From Paracerasibacillus soli (lineage in GTDB: Bacteria; Bacillota; Bacilli; Bacillales; Amphibacillaceae), in NCBI RefSeq assembly GCF_034006335.1, contig NZ_JAWDIQ010000002.1: a stretch of DNA of 64,000 nucleotides; one strand, 5' to 3'. Below the pieces are notes generated by a model that did not search any database, was not told the DNA's origin, and saw nothing but the letters and a program-made list of their open reading frames with translations. Positions 8,925 through 17,215 of this stretch are shown here, piece after piece. Each line of letters begins with the position of its first letter. Positions within the stretch are counted from its first letter, which is position 1. The position numbers and the translations under genes are program-made.

Positions 8925-11159
8925 TTAACTATGACACCATTCACATTCTTCCACGTCATTTGCTGTTGAACGAACATAATAAGTTGTCTTAAGTCCTTCT
9001 CGCCATGCTTGTACATGTAAATCTAACAGAACGGAGGCACGAATATTATAAGGTACGTAAAAGTTAAATGAGATACTTTGGTCAATATGTCGTTGACGTT
9101 TCGCATTTTGTTTAATCGACCAGCGCTGATCAACGATATATGCACTTTTTCGGTATACATCATATGTTTTCGGTGTTAATTCAGGTGCCGTAACTGGTAT
9201 TTTAAAATCCTTTTTCTCTTCATAGTAAAACGGCTTAAATACTGGATCGATACTTGCAGTTGAACCAGCAATCATCGCCGTTGAAGAGTTAGGAGCAACT
9301 GCTAGTAAATAGCTATTACGAATACCGTTTTCTTGCACTTCATGTTTTAATGATTGCCATTTCGCATCTGTATAGTTCCTTTCATCGAAATAAGCGCCAG
9401 TTTCCCACTTACTTCCCGCGAATACTGGATATCTCCCTTTTTCCTTACTTAATGCCATACTTGCTTGAATTGCATAATAAGCGATTTGTTCATATAAGGA
9501 ATCCGCATATGCTACCGCTTCTTCCGTTTCCCAGTGAATTCCCTTCTTTGCCAATAGATGATGCCACCCAAATGTTCCAAGGCCTATCGCACGATATTTT
9601 TGATTCGTTAACGTCGTTTGTAGGATAGGTAATGTATTTAAATCAATGACATTATCAAGCATTCTTACTTGAATGGTAATTAACCTTTCTAGTACATTTT
9701 CAGGAATTGCTCGTCCTAGATTAATCGAGCTCAAATTACAGACAACAAAGTCACCAGCGCGATACTTTTTCACTATCAATCCATCTACTACTTCTTCGGC
9801 GACAAGTTCTGTTGAAGATTGATTTTGAGTAATTTCTGTACAAAGATTAGAACAATAAATCATCCCTTCATGTTGATTCACATTACGACGATTTACCTCA
9901 TCACGATAAAACATAAATGGTGTACCTGATTCTAATTGCGATTTCAAAATCCGCTTCATAATTGAAATTGCGGGAACGACACGCTTCGTTAACGCCTCAT
10001 TTTCAATACAAGCTTCATACCGCTTTCGCCATTCGCCATTCCCCTTTTTTTCATCAAAAAAATCTTCCAATGAAAAGCCCATCACTTGTCTTACCTCATG
10101 CGGATCAAATAAATACCAATCCCCGCGATTTTCCACTTGTTCCATAAAATAATCCGGAATACAAACACCAGTAAAAATATCATGTGCTCGCAATCTATCA
10201 TCACCGTTGTTGAGCTTCAAATCAAGGAATGGTTCAATATCGGTATGCCAAACATCAAGATAAACAGCAATGGCACCTTTTCGCGTTCCTAATTGATCCA
10301 CACTAACTGCCGTATTATTGAGCTGTTTTATCCACGGAACAACACCACTTGACATTCCTTTAAAGCCCTTTATTGCACTTCCTCTCCCACGAACTTTTCC
10401 CATGTAAACACCGATACCACCACCGTTTTTTGATAGTTTTGCAATATCTGTATTACTATCATAAATAGATTGTAAACTATCATCGACAGTGTCAATGAAA
10501 CAACTTGATAATTGCCCATGGGTTTTCCCCGCATTATTGAGTGTAGGCGTTGCAACTGTCATATATAAATTACTCAATGCCCAATAGGCTTCGATAACAT
10601 AATCAAGTCGGTTTGTCTTTTCCTCATCTTGCATTAAATGCATTGCAATAATCATCCAACGTTCTTGTGGTAATTCATAAGGACTTTTATCATGATCTGT
10701 TGCTAGATAGCGTGTAGCTAATGTGTAGATAGCTAAATATGTAAAGAGGCGATCACGTTCTGGATTTATTTGCTTTGCTAAATAATCGATTTCCTCTTTA
10801 TCGTATTTATTTAAAATACTTTCCGTGTAAATTCCTTTATCTGTTAACATTTTAATTAAATCATAAAATCCTGCATACGGTTTTTCTGGATCAAGTTTTC
10901 GATTCACTGTTGCTTTTGTATATAACTTTTCTAAATATAATTGCGCAGCTAAATAAGTCCAATCGGGCTCTGCTTCGTCTATATTTTCCAATGCTAGTGA
11001 GATACTCGTTTCTAATGCATCTTCGTAACTAACTTCTTCCTGTAGCACTCTATTAATCTTTTCCATATATGTAGTATAATCTAAAGCCAAATTCCTTTTT
11101 TCTTTTTCAATAAACCTTTCCAGGCTTTCTTTCGCAGTTAAAGTAACTTTTAAAGTCAT
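8925..11159 (-). CDS. nrdE: Ribonucleotide reductase class I alpha subunit
   Basis: Catalytic subunit (744 aa) reducing ribonucleotides. Visible are the substrate-site Cys in GQLSSCF, the glycine-rich KNGGGIGVYMGKVRG, the thiyl-radical Cys in CSNLCTEI, the PNSSTAMI region and the C-terminal redox pair CEWC four residues from the end. The ATG at 11159 is behind AAGGAGG. An in-frame ATG at 11189 sits in the U-tract of the leader terminator and is rejected. It heads the operon nrdE-nrdI-nrdF and is transcribed through a cobalamin riboswitch with paired NrdR boxes upstream. The B12-independent enzyme should be made when B12 is scarce, implying a B12-dependent reductase (NrdJ) elsewhere. Confidence 0.92.
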   Translation of the reverse strand: MTLKVTLTAKESLERFIEKEKRNLALDYTTYMEKINRVLQEEVSYEDALETSISLALENIDEAEPDWTYLAAQLYLEKLYTKATVNRKLDPEKPYAGFYDLIKMLTDKGIYTESILNKYDKEEIDYLAKQINPERDRLFTYLAIYTLATRYLATDHDKSPYELPQERWMIIAMHLMQDEEKTNRLDYVIEAYWALSNLYMTVATPTLNNAGKTHGQLSSCFIDTVDDSLQSIYDSNTDIAKLSKNGGGIGVYMGKVRGRGSAIKGFKGMSSGVVPWIKQLNNTAVSVDQLGTRKGAIAVYLDVWHTDIEPFLDLKLNNGDDRLRAHDIFTGVCIPDYFMEQVENRGDWYLFDPHEVRQVMGFSLEDFFDEKKGNGEWRKRYEACIENEALTKRVVPAISIMKRILKSQLESGTPFMFYRDEVNRRNVNQHEGMIYCSNLCTEITQNQSSTELVAEEVVDGLIVKKYRAGDFVVCNLSSINLGRAIPENVLERLITIQVRMLDNVIDLNTLPILQTTLTNQKYRAIGLGTFGWHHLLAKKGIHWETEEAVAYADSLYEQIAYYAIQASMALSKEKGRYPVFAGSKWETGAYFDERNYTDAKWQSLKHEVQENGIRNSYLLAVAPNSSTAMIAGSTASIDPVFKPFYYEEKKDFKIPVTAPELTPKTYDVYRKSAYIVDQRWSIKQNAKRQRHIDQSISFNFYVPYNIRASVLLDLHVQAWREGLKTTYYVRSTANDVEECEWCHS

Positions 11160-11189
11160 CTCTTTCCGTCCTCCTTCATTTTCTCCCAT

Positions 11190-11219
11190 AAAAAAACGCC
11201 CACCCTTCGAAAGTGTGCG
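11190..11219 (-). terminator. Riboswitch-controlled terminator in the nrd leader
   Basis: Minus strand: stem of about 9 bp (CGCACACTT with GGGTGGGCG, one mismatch and G-U pairs), then seven T. It lies between the aptamer and the nrdE ribosome site, the expected place for a transcriptional OFF switch. Confidence 0.8.
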
Positions 11220-11291
11220 AAAAACGACAGAAAAATCCTATAAAAATAGAATGAACCCCTATCGTTTCGTTTTCTTTCACCCCGAAGAAAT

Positions 11292-11484
11292 GAAACTTTA
11301 TGTAGATAGGCAGGTCTCCTGACTTGTGTATTATCCCTACTAAGGTCCTTCCCGTATGAATGCCTTTTGAGCATTTCATACAGTGGATTTCCTGTTTGTA
11401 CACACATACAGTTGCGGGGCAGTTCTGGACTTGACCAGATTCCCATTTTAAGACATGGACTGTCACCATTTCTACAAACACAAT
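11292..11484 (-). ncRNA. Cobalamin riboswitch upstream of nrdE
   Basis: Minus strand, in order: AAATGGTGACAGTCC, then AAAATGGGAATCTGG, the B12-box-type core GCCCCGCAACTGT, a variable peripheral arm, and AAGTCAGGAGACCTGCC. This matches the conserved blocks of the AdoCbl aptamer in order and spacing. A terminator follows about 75 bases on, then nrdE. Cobalamin is expected to repress. Control of a class I reductase by a B12 riboswitch is known from Streptomyces nrdABS. Confidence 0.93.
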
Positions 11485-11524
11485 ATATAGTGATTTATTA
11501 TGTATCTATTACAATATGTTGTAT
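11478..11524 (-). promoter_or_regulatory. Paired NrdR boxes over the nrd promoter
   Basis: Box 1 at 11478-11493 (ACACAATATATAGTGA) is near the NrdR consensus ACACWATATMTTGWGT. Box 2 at 11509-11524 (TTACAATATGTTGTAT) matches about 12 of 16. Their starts are 31 bp apart, the three-turn spacing typical of NrdR sites. Box 1 overlaps a minus-strand TATATA/TATATT -10 with TTGTAA as a possible -35, just before the riboswitch. Confidence 0.75.
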
Positions 11525-11582
11525 AGATAGGGTAACATAATCTATTTTAAAAATCAATCATTCATTCTAGAATTAATTCCAC

Positions 11583-11612
11583 TTATCAAATTTTCTTGTA
11601 CTCTGCTATACT
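11583..11612 (+). promoter_or_regulatory. Promoter of the second riboswitch
   Basis: TTATCA at 11583-11588, an 18-base spacer, and TATACT at 11607-11612 with an extended TGC in front. The predicted start, near 11619, is just upstream of the plus-strand aptamer. Confidence 0.55.
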
Positions 11613-11629
11613 AATAACTAAGATTTTAA

Positions 11630-11815
11630 AACTTCATAAGGCTTAATGGTGACTTGTTCAGATACAAGTTTAAAAGGGAAGTTTGGTTAAATTCCAACGC
11701 GGTCCCGCCACTGTATTGCTGAGAATCTTTGGTTCATACCACTATTTCAATCTGAAATGGGAAGGTTCAAAGAGTTTCGATGAAGCAAAGCCAGGAGACC
11801 TGCCATTAAGAAGAA
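11630..11815 (+). ncRNA. Cobalamin riboswitch upstream of the thioesterase gene
   Basis: Plus strand, in order: AATGGTGACTTGTTC, TTAAAAGGGAAGTTTGG, GCGGTCCCGCCACTGTA, a peripheral arm, and AGCCAGGAGACCTGCC. These are the conserved blocks of the cobalamin aptamer. It is divergent from, and about 145 bases away from, the nrd riboswitch. A terminator at 11909 and then the thioesterase ribosome site follow, so it should act as a B12-dependent OFF switch of that gene. Confidence 0.93.
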
Positions 11816-11908
11816 CATTTTATCCTACGGGAGATAGGAAGGTGTTGCGCATTCGGCACATTTCATTATTTAAGATGAAATATATTTTTTGTAGATTACG
11901 CATACAAG

Positions 11909-11936
11909 AACCTTCTTATGACAAGAAGGTTTTTTA
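11909..11936 (+). terminator. Expression-platform terminator of the second riboswitch
   Basis: Perfect 9-bp stem AACCTTCTT/AAGAAGGTT with a 5-base loop and a T-run, ending just before the AGGAGG of the thioesterase gene. Confidence 0.88.
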
Positions 11937-11953
11937 TTTAGGAGGATACGACA

Positions 11954-12442
11954 TTGGATAAAATTGCAATTACAGATACAAAAACAGTCCAAACACGCCT
12001 TGTCTTACCACCAGATACAAATCATCTTGATACGATTTTTGGTGGTAAAGTTTTAGCTTATATTGATGAAATAGCCGCACTAACAGCAATGAAGCATACA
12101 CAATGTGCAGTAGTTACAGCTTCTATAGACTCGGTTGACTTTTTATCATCAGCAAAAGTTGGTGATGCATTAACATTAGAAGCATACGTCACGTACACAG
12201 GCACTAGTTCAATGGAAGTGTACGTAAAAGTAACCGCACACGATTTAATTAAACATATTGAAACACTAACAACTGAATCTTTTTTAACGATGGTTGCAGT
12301 AGATGAAAATGGTAGACCAACACCTGTGCCAAAAGTTTATCCGGTAACGGAAACGGAGAAACAACTGCATGAATCCGCACCATTAAGAAAAAAACATCGT
12401 GAAAAGCGGGTAGCCTTTAACCCAAAGAAACCGCAAACTTAA
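11954..12442 (+). CDS. Acyl-CoA thioesterase, YkhA-like hotdog protein
   Basis: 162-aa single hotdog-domain protein of the BACH/YkhA acyl-CoA hydrolase family, cleaving acyl-CoA to free acid and CoA. The family pattern is visible: TNHLDTIFGGKVLAYIDE (residues 22-39), then SVDFLSSAKVGD and TSSMEVYVKV. The tail is basic (RKKHREKR). The start is TTG 11954 with AGGAGG at 11940-11945, directly after a riboswitch terminator, so the gene is predicted to be off when cobalamin is plentiful. That linkage is unusual for this family. No partner gene is co-transcribed. Confidence 0.88.
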   Translation: MDKIAITDTKTVQTRLVLPPDTNHLDTIFGGKVLAYIDEIAALTAMKHTQCAVVTASIDSVDFLSSAKVGDALTLEAYVTYTGTSSMEVYVKVTAHDLIKHIETLTTESFLTMVAVDENGRPTPVPKVYPVTETEKQLHESAPLRKKHREKRVAFNPKKPQT

Positions 12443-12551
12443 TCATAATAGAATATGGAAAAAATGGAGTATATCGCTAAAGAAACCACTCTCTTTTTAA
12501 GGTACTATCCATGACACGTGAGGCAATACATGTTACTGTTAAATAGGACAT

Positions 12552-12645
12552 AAAGTGAGACTTTCATCAGTGGATTTCTTAACATTTTCCTACTGATTAG
12601 TAGTTGAACAAATCAGGCATATACTGGCTGTCGATCTTCCACTTG
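12552..12645 (+). repeat. Dispersed repeat, copy 1
   Basis: About 94 bases beginning AAAGTGAGACTTTCATCAG, with TTGAACAAATCAG in the middle and ACTGGCTGTCGATC near the end. It shares this block order with copies at 18893, 27278 and 56927, all on the plus strand and all intergenic. Confidence 0.55.
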
Positions 12646-12726
12646 ATATTCTTTCATTCTAGCATTCTTGAGGTTGGGTCTTACAGTCAGTTGAGCCTTT
12701 GATAAAAAAATGACTGGAGAGATTAC

Positions 12727-13590
12727 ATGAGACTCATTGCTACCGACATGGATGGTACGTTATTAAATGAAATAGGAGAAGTAAGCAAAGAAAATGCTGC
12801 AGCAATAACCCGTGCATTAGAACAAGGTATTGAAGTTGTTGTAGCTACGGGAAGAGCATATGAATCTGCTATTCGGCCTCTACAACATGCAAACTTACAA
12901 TTACCTATCATCTCCTTAAATGGAGCAATCTCATATACAGAAGACAAACAAGTAGTAAGTGAATATCCACTCACAGCTGAACATGCCAAAATCATTCTAC
13001 AAAGTTGTCAGCGTCATCAAGTATATTATGAAATGTTTACGAATAAAGGCCTGTTAGCTACAAATGGGGATGACTTCATTCAAATTATGCTCGAATATAT
13101 GCAGGCTACGAATCATGAAGTTGACTCAGCTGATATTGAAGCAAAAGTACGCCAACGATTTGTAGATGAAAACGTAACATTTACAAGTGACTTTGATCAA
13201 ATCGTTCATGATTCTAAAATAGAGATTTTTAAAATCCTCGTCTTTACGAACGATCAAAGTAAAATCAATCAAATAAAAGCCGAATTAGGGGATACACCGA
13301 TAGCCATTACAGCCTCTTCGTCGATTAGCTTAGAATTTAATGATACAAAAGCACAAAAAGGAATTGCACTACAACAATTTGCTACGAGTAAGGGAATAGA
13401 TATGCGTGATGTCATGGCATTGGGGGATCATTTAAATGATTTATCGATGTTAAAAATGGCAGGACGTGGTGTTGCAATGGGGAACGCTACTGAAGAAATT
13501 AAACAAATTTGTAAACACATCACAAAAACAAACGCAGAACACGGAGTTGCTGTTGCAATAGAAGAAATACTTCGTACCCAAGTAATATAG
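12727..13590 (+). CDS. HAD hydrolase, Cof family
   Basis: 287-aa sugar- or cofactor-phosphate phosphatase of the HAD-IIB (Cof) type. Motif I is DMDGTLLN at residues 7-14, motif II SLNGA near 57, the motif III Lys probably in NDTKAQKG, and motif IV ALGDHLNDLSMLKMAG around 236. The large cap lies between motifs II and III, as usual. Similar Bacillus proteins (YwtE, YitU) dephosphorylate flavin precursors and sugar phosphates, but the substrate cannot be read from sequence. Monocistronic; start ATG 12727 with GGAGAG upstream. Confidence 0.85.
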   Translation: MRLIATDMDGTLLNEIGEVSKENAAAITRALEQGIEVVVATGRAYESAIRPLQHANLQLPIISLNGAISYTEDKQVVSEYPLTAEHAKIILQSCQRHQVYYEMFTNKGLLATNGDDFIQIMLEYMQATNHEVDSADIEAKVRQRFVDENVTFTSDFDQIVHDSKIEIFKILVFTNDQSKINQIKAELGDTPIAITASSSISLEFNDTKAQKGIALQQFATSKGIDMRDVMALGDHLNDLSMLKMAGRGVAMGNATEEIKQICKHITKTNAEHGVAVAIEEILRTQVI

Positions 13591-13702
13591 AAAACAACGA
13601 GACCGGAACATAAGGGTCTGACCCCCTCAAAAGTTTAGCGCTTCATACCGCATGTAGTAATTGAGGGGGCTGACACTTGTTTAGTTCCAGCCCGTTGTTT
13701 TA
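13591..13702. terminator. Bidirectional terminator with an inserted palindromic element
   Basis: Outer arms 13591-13609 and 13683-13702 pair (AAAACAACG and GGAAC blocks) and serve both convergent genes. The loop holds a GGGTCTGACCC palindrome (13614-13624) and a second stem CCCCCTCAA/TTGAGGGGG. It looks like a mobile palindrome sitting in a terminator loop. The right arm covers the last codons of the DUF4083-like gene. Confidence 0.6.
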
Positions 13703-13896
13703 TTTTTCATCGTCAGTTTTTCAAGTAGCGTAATCACGCGGTCAAGCTTTGCTTCAATCTTTTGTTCACGATCATTCTTTTCTCTCATATTTTTCATTAC
13801 GGAGCGAATCATCACAAAAAGTGCCGTAAAGAATAAAACGATAAGTAACAAAAAAACTAATTGTATGATCATATCACCAAAACGAAACATGTGCAT
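13681..13896 (-). CDS. Small membrane protein, DUF4083-like
   Basis: 71 aa: one N-terminal membrane helix (residues 9-30, IIQLVFLLLIVLFFTALFVM) and a charged tail with heptad character ending KLDRVITLLEKL. This layout matches the DUF4083 family of Bacillales, function unknown. The ATG directly follows the pepA stop (TAAATG), so the gene is probably co-transcribed and translationally coupled with the aminopeptidase. Its stop lies in the arm of the shared terminator. The family call is from memory of the pattern. Confidence 0.6.
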   Translation of the reverse strand: MHMFRFGDMIIQLVFLLLIVLFFTALFVMIRSVMKNMREKNDREQKIEAKLDRVITLLEKLTMKNKTTGWN

Positions 13897-15270
13897 TTAC
13901 TTTGACACGCGTTCTGTAAAATCAGCTAGTAATCTTGCACCAAATCCTGTTGCAGAATGACCATAATAACCCTTCTCACGACTCATCATCACTCCAGCCA
14001 TATCTACGTGTAACCATTTGGCTGATTCTGGAACCAAATGGCGTAAAAATAACGCAGCTGTAATGGAACCAGCTTCTCCTTTTGAGCTAATATTACTAAA
14101 GTCAGCATAATCACTATTTAAATAGCTTTCATAGTCATCTACAAGAGGCATCGGCCAGACAAAATCACCATTTTCATCGCCAATTTTCTTCATTTCCAGT
14201 TGCAATGCTTCATCACCAAACACTCCTCCAAGTCGTGAGCCAAGTGCATTAGCAATTGCCCCTGTAAGCGTTGCAATATCAACAACATATTCAGCACCTA
14301 ATTCGCCTGCACGAATAAGTCCATCTGCTAAAATGAGACGACCTTCTGCATCGGTATTACCAATTTGTACTGTTTTGCCGTTTTTATATTGAATGACCTC
14401 GCCTGGTAATACAGATTCTTGATCAGGAATATTTTCAGCCATTGGAATAAGTGCAACAACATTTACAGGTGCATTTGATTCCGCCAATAATTTCATTGCT
14501 CCTGCGACTGCAGCAGCGCCACCCATGTCCATACGCATGCTACTTAGATCTCTGCTTCCTTTTAAACTAATTCCACCCGTATCAAAAGTGACACCTTTAC
14601 CGACGAGCGCAACTAATGGCTTCGTATCATCGCCACAATAAGCTAGTTCTACAAATGATGGATCATATTTACTTCCTTGGCCAACTTTTAATAATCCGTG
14701 CATCTCACGTTTTTCTAGTTCTGCTTTATCAAATACTGTGACACCTATTCCCGTGTTTGCGTATTCTTCTTGAAGTCGATCGGGAAATGTTTGCGGATTT
14801 AATACATTCGATAGCTCATTCATTAAATCTCTCGAAAATGCCGTTGCCTCTGCACGTAATTTTCCTTTTGCTACAAAGTCAGCTACATGGTGATTATCTT
14901 CCATCACTAGTTCTGTTTTCTCTGATAACGGATTCTTTGATTTATATGTAGCAAATGAATAAGTACCAAGATGCCATCCTTCAGTAAATGCGGTTATTAA
15001 CACTGCTTTATCAACAAGTGGAAAAGTCTCTGTTAATGTTTCAACTGCTACTATTGCCTGCTTTATCTCCCGTTTACTAACATCTCTTGCAATAGCACCC
15101 GCAACCATTCTTACTTTTTCAGCAGTCTGCTTTTTCTCAGAAACTTCTTTTAAAACGACATATAATTGATCAGATAATAATGTAACCACATAATCTCCAC
15201 TGCTCTTTTTCACATATTGTTTTTGCTCTTCTTTTTCTAAGTTATTGAAATTAATAATAGATATTTTCAT
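13897..15270 (-). CDS. pepA: Leucyl aminopeptidase (M17)
   Basis: 457-aa cytosolic exopeptidase removing N-terminal amino acids, a two-metal enzyme usually hexameric. Motifs: GKGVTFDTGGISLKGS (metal-binding Lys and Asp), MRMDMGGAAAVAG, and the family signature NTDAEGRLILADGL. The N-terminal half is less conserved, as is normal for M17. A small membrane protein gene directly follows. Start ATG 15270; GGGGGAATAGGA upstream is a moderate ribosome site. Confidence 0.93.
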   Translation of the reverse strand: MKISIINFNNLEKEEQKQYVKKSSGDYVVTLLSDQLYVVLKEVSEKKQTAEKVRMVAGAIARDVSKREIKQAIVAVETLTETFPLVDKAVLITAFTEGWHLGTYSFATYKSKNPLSEKTELVMEDNHHVADFVAKGKLRAEATAFSRDLMNELSNVLNPQTFPDRLQEEYANTGIGVTVFDKAELEKREMHGLLKVGQGSKYDPSFVELAYCGDDTKPLVALVGKGVTFDTGGISLKGSRDLSSMRMDMGGAAAVAGAMKLLAESNAPVNVVALIPMAENIPDQESVLPGEVIQYKNGKTVQIGNTDAEGRLILADGLIRAGELGAEYVVDIATLTGAIANALGSRLGGVFGDEALQLEMKKIGDENGDFVWPMPLVDDYESYLNSDYADFSNISSKGEAGSITAALFLRHLVPESAKWLHVDMAGVMMSREKGYYGHSATGFGARLLADFTERVSK

Positions 15271-15553
15271 TCCTATTCCCCCTTCAAACTTTTACTACTA
15301 TTCTATATTAATTCGCCACACGAAGTGAAATTCCTGCTTTTTTTACAAATGTTTTTTAAGTTCGACAATGTTTGTTGCCTGCATGCTACAATGATAACTT
15401 CCGAATTGCTCTATCCTTCATTTTTATGTACACATATATGATGGTATTCAAAAAGAATATATAAATGACCGTTCCATGTACATAGGACAACTTCATCGTG
15501 AATAAAATAAATTGATGGGCTGAAGAAAGGAGTGAAAAGATATATCGAACTAT

Positions 15554-16300
15554 TTGCATCAAGCCATGTTTGAACATACATTTTGGTTGCAAGTATTTCG
15601 TGATCATGCAACTTTCATCCATGATTCCTTTACACCATCTCATAAAAAAGATACTGCAATTGCTAAATATTTTATAGATGTATTCACAGACCTCCTACAT
15701 GAAGTGGAGTTATTACATTCATCCAATGCGATTTCATTTGCGAAAGAGGCGGAAGACATAACTAGTGATTTAAAGCGTTATAAATTATCTATTATAAAAA
15801 GACAATTAAACGGCGAGCTCACTTTTCATTTAACCCCTACATTTGTGAATCATATGACTTACGAACTGGAAGAGTATGAACACCTTCTACGTTACTTAAA
15901 AAATGGTGAAACACCACCAGCTTTTCATGAGCTCCATCATCATTTACTTTGGCTTCGTATTTCAGCAACGCATGCCAAGATGATAAACGAATGCTTAGAT
16001 CATGTAGAAGTAAAGCTAAAAGAGCAATGTGAACAGTATCGAAAAATTTTTGAACACTTCTATTTAAGAGCTGTTGAATTAAATGGTTATCTTAGAATAA
16101 ATATGGAAACTTTCCCTGCTTTAATAAAATTCAATCACGATGTAAAAGCAGAAATAAATGACTTTCAAAAACTTATTCTTGATATATTGACACGAAAGGA
16201 AGTTGAACATACGCCAGATAATTTTACCTTCCTACTGGCTAAACATATAGAACGTGAAGGACAATACTATATAAAGAAGATCTTTCAAACTGCAAACTAA
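15554..16300 (+). CDS. DUF2935 family protein
   Basis: About 248 aa, all-helical and rich in His/Glu: two repeats of a four-helix, ferritin-like unit characteristic of DUF2935 in Bacillus and Clostridium, function unknown. Each repeat starts with an F/W-rich helix followed by spaced His and Glu (FEHTFWLQVFRDHATFIHDS; HHHLLWLRISATHA), suggesting metal binding. The start is uncertain: TTG 15554 is 21 bases from AAAGGAG (15526-15532), and an ATA codon at 15542 is better spaced. A perfect 27-bp palindrome sits just past the stop. Confidence 0.75.
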   Translation: MHQAMFEHTFWLQVFRDHATFIHDSFTPSHKKDTAIAKYFIDVFTDLLHEVELLHSSNAISFAKEAEDITSDLKRYKLSIIKRQLNGELTFHLTPTFVNHMTYELEEYEHLLRYLKNGETPPAFHELHHHLLWLRISATHAKMINECLDHVEVKLKEQCEQYRKIFEHFYLRAVELNGYLRINMETFPALIKFNHDVKAEINDFQKLILDILTRKEVEHTPDNFTFLLAKHIEREGQYYIKKIFQTAN

Positions 16301-16306
16301 ATAATA

Positions 16307-16333
16307 GACATAAGGGGTCTGACCCCTTATGTC
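16307..16333. repeat. GGGTCTGACCC palindrome (27 bp, perfect)
   Basis: GACATAAGGGGTC-T-GACCCCTTATGTC is a perfect inverted repeat located 6 bases after the DUF2935 gene. It is the longest perfect member of the family and could terminate transcription in either direction. Confidence 0.8.
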
Positions 16334-16357
16334 CAGCGTCATTTTTGGCACAACCTT

Positions 16358-17016
16358 TTATTCAAAAATTGGCCATTGCCTTTTATCAGCAATTTCTTTC
16401 ATATCTGCCTTTGGATTAACAATAATAGGATGGTTAACAAATTGTAATAACGGAATATCACTTTTACTATCTGCATATGCCCAAACTTCTACTTGATCAT
16501 CTTTTGCATGTTCGTATAGCCATTGTTCCACACGCCTTAACTTTTCATTTCCATGAATGATTGGACCGGTCTCTCCTGTACAAATTCCATTTGGGTAAAA
16601 CATTAATTCTGTCCCGATGATATGTACATCTAGATTAACTTTATGAACAAATGCCTGCAAAAATGGCTTCAATGCACAGATAGCACAATAACAGCATGAC
16701 CTTGTTGTTGATGTCGCTTTATTTCCTCAACTAGTTTATGGTTAATATCTGCTGCCCCTAATTCAACTAATTGCTCAAAAAAGATGTCCAATTGTTCAGC
16801 AGTTTTACCTTTAAACGTTTTTGCAAATCCTTTAAAAAACGCATGACGAAACGCGTCTTTTCCTCGCGTAACTCCGAGTGCACTAGCTTTTATAGTAGAA
16901 CTTGCGACAGTTCCCCATTGCTTGTAATTAAACGCCTTTTGTCCTGCTTCAAACATGACATAAAATGAATTACCTTGAAATAATGTTCCATCAAAATCAA
17001 CTGTTACAACACCCAT
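16358..17016 (-). CDS. HAD-IB hydrolase, SerB-like (frameshift)
   Basis: Phosphoserine-phosphatase-type HAD protein. Motif I is VDFDGTLFQGNSF (residues 6-18), motif II VIVLS near 110, and motif IV YADSKSDIPLL in the second fragment. The two frames meet near 16675: adding one base after VIVLS gives SGALKPFLQAF, the usual motif II context (S-x-A). Restored length about 219 aa. HAD-IB members act on phosphoserine or related monoesters; the substrate is not determinable. A single-base loss, probably a sequencing error. Start ATG 17016. Confidence 0.8.
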
Positions 17017-17166
17017 CCGCCCTCATCCCCTTTAAAATCATTTTACAAACATTAAATTTAATACTACTTATCGTACCAAGTACAAGTTGCTACTGCAATG
17101 AATTCGTGCAATAAAACGATTGCAACATGTTTTGATACATATCGTAAGCCGGTTTTTCCCATAAAA

Positions 17167-17209
17167 AGAGATTGGAACAGGAGGGTCTGACCCCATTGTC
17201 CCAATCTCT
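17167..17209 (-). terminator. ctaB terminator built on a GGGTCTGACCC palindrome
   Basis: 43-base imperfect palindrome (outer arms AGAGATTGG/CCAATCTCT, centre GGGTCTGACCCC), 6 bases past the ctaB stop, followed by TTTTT on the minus strand. Confidence 0.75.
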
Positions 17210-17215
17210 AAATTT

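Noticed and set aside
11160..11189. Upstream ATG that would extend NrdE by 10 residues
   Set aside because: It lies in the U-tract of the leader terminator, and the real ATG at 11159 has a strong AAGGAGG site.
11176..11481. Open frames of about 100 codons on the minus strand
   Set aside because: They coincide exactly with the cobalamin riboswitch and its terminator; the composition is structural RNA, not protein.
11683..11961. 92-codon plus-strand frame before the thioesterase
   Set aside because: It overlaps the second cobalamin aptamer and has no ribosome site.
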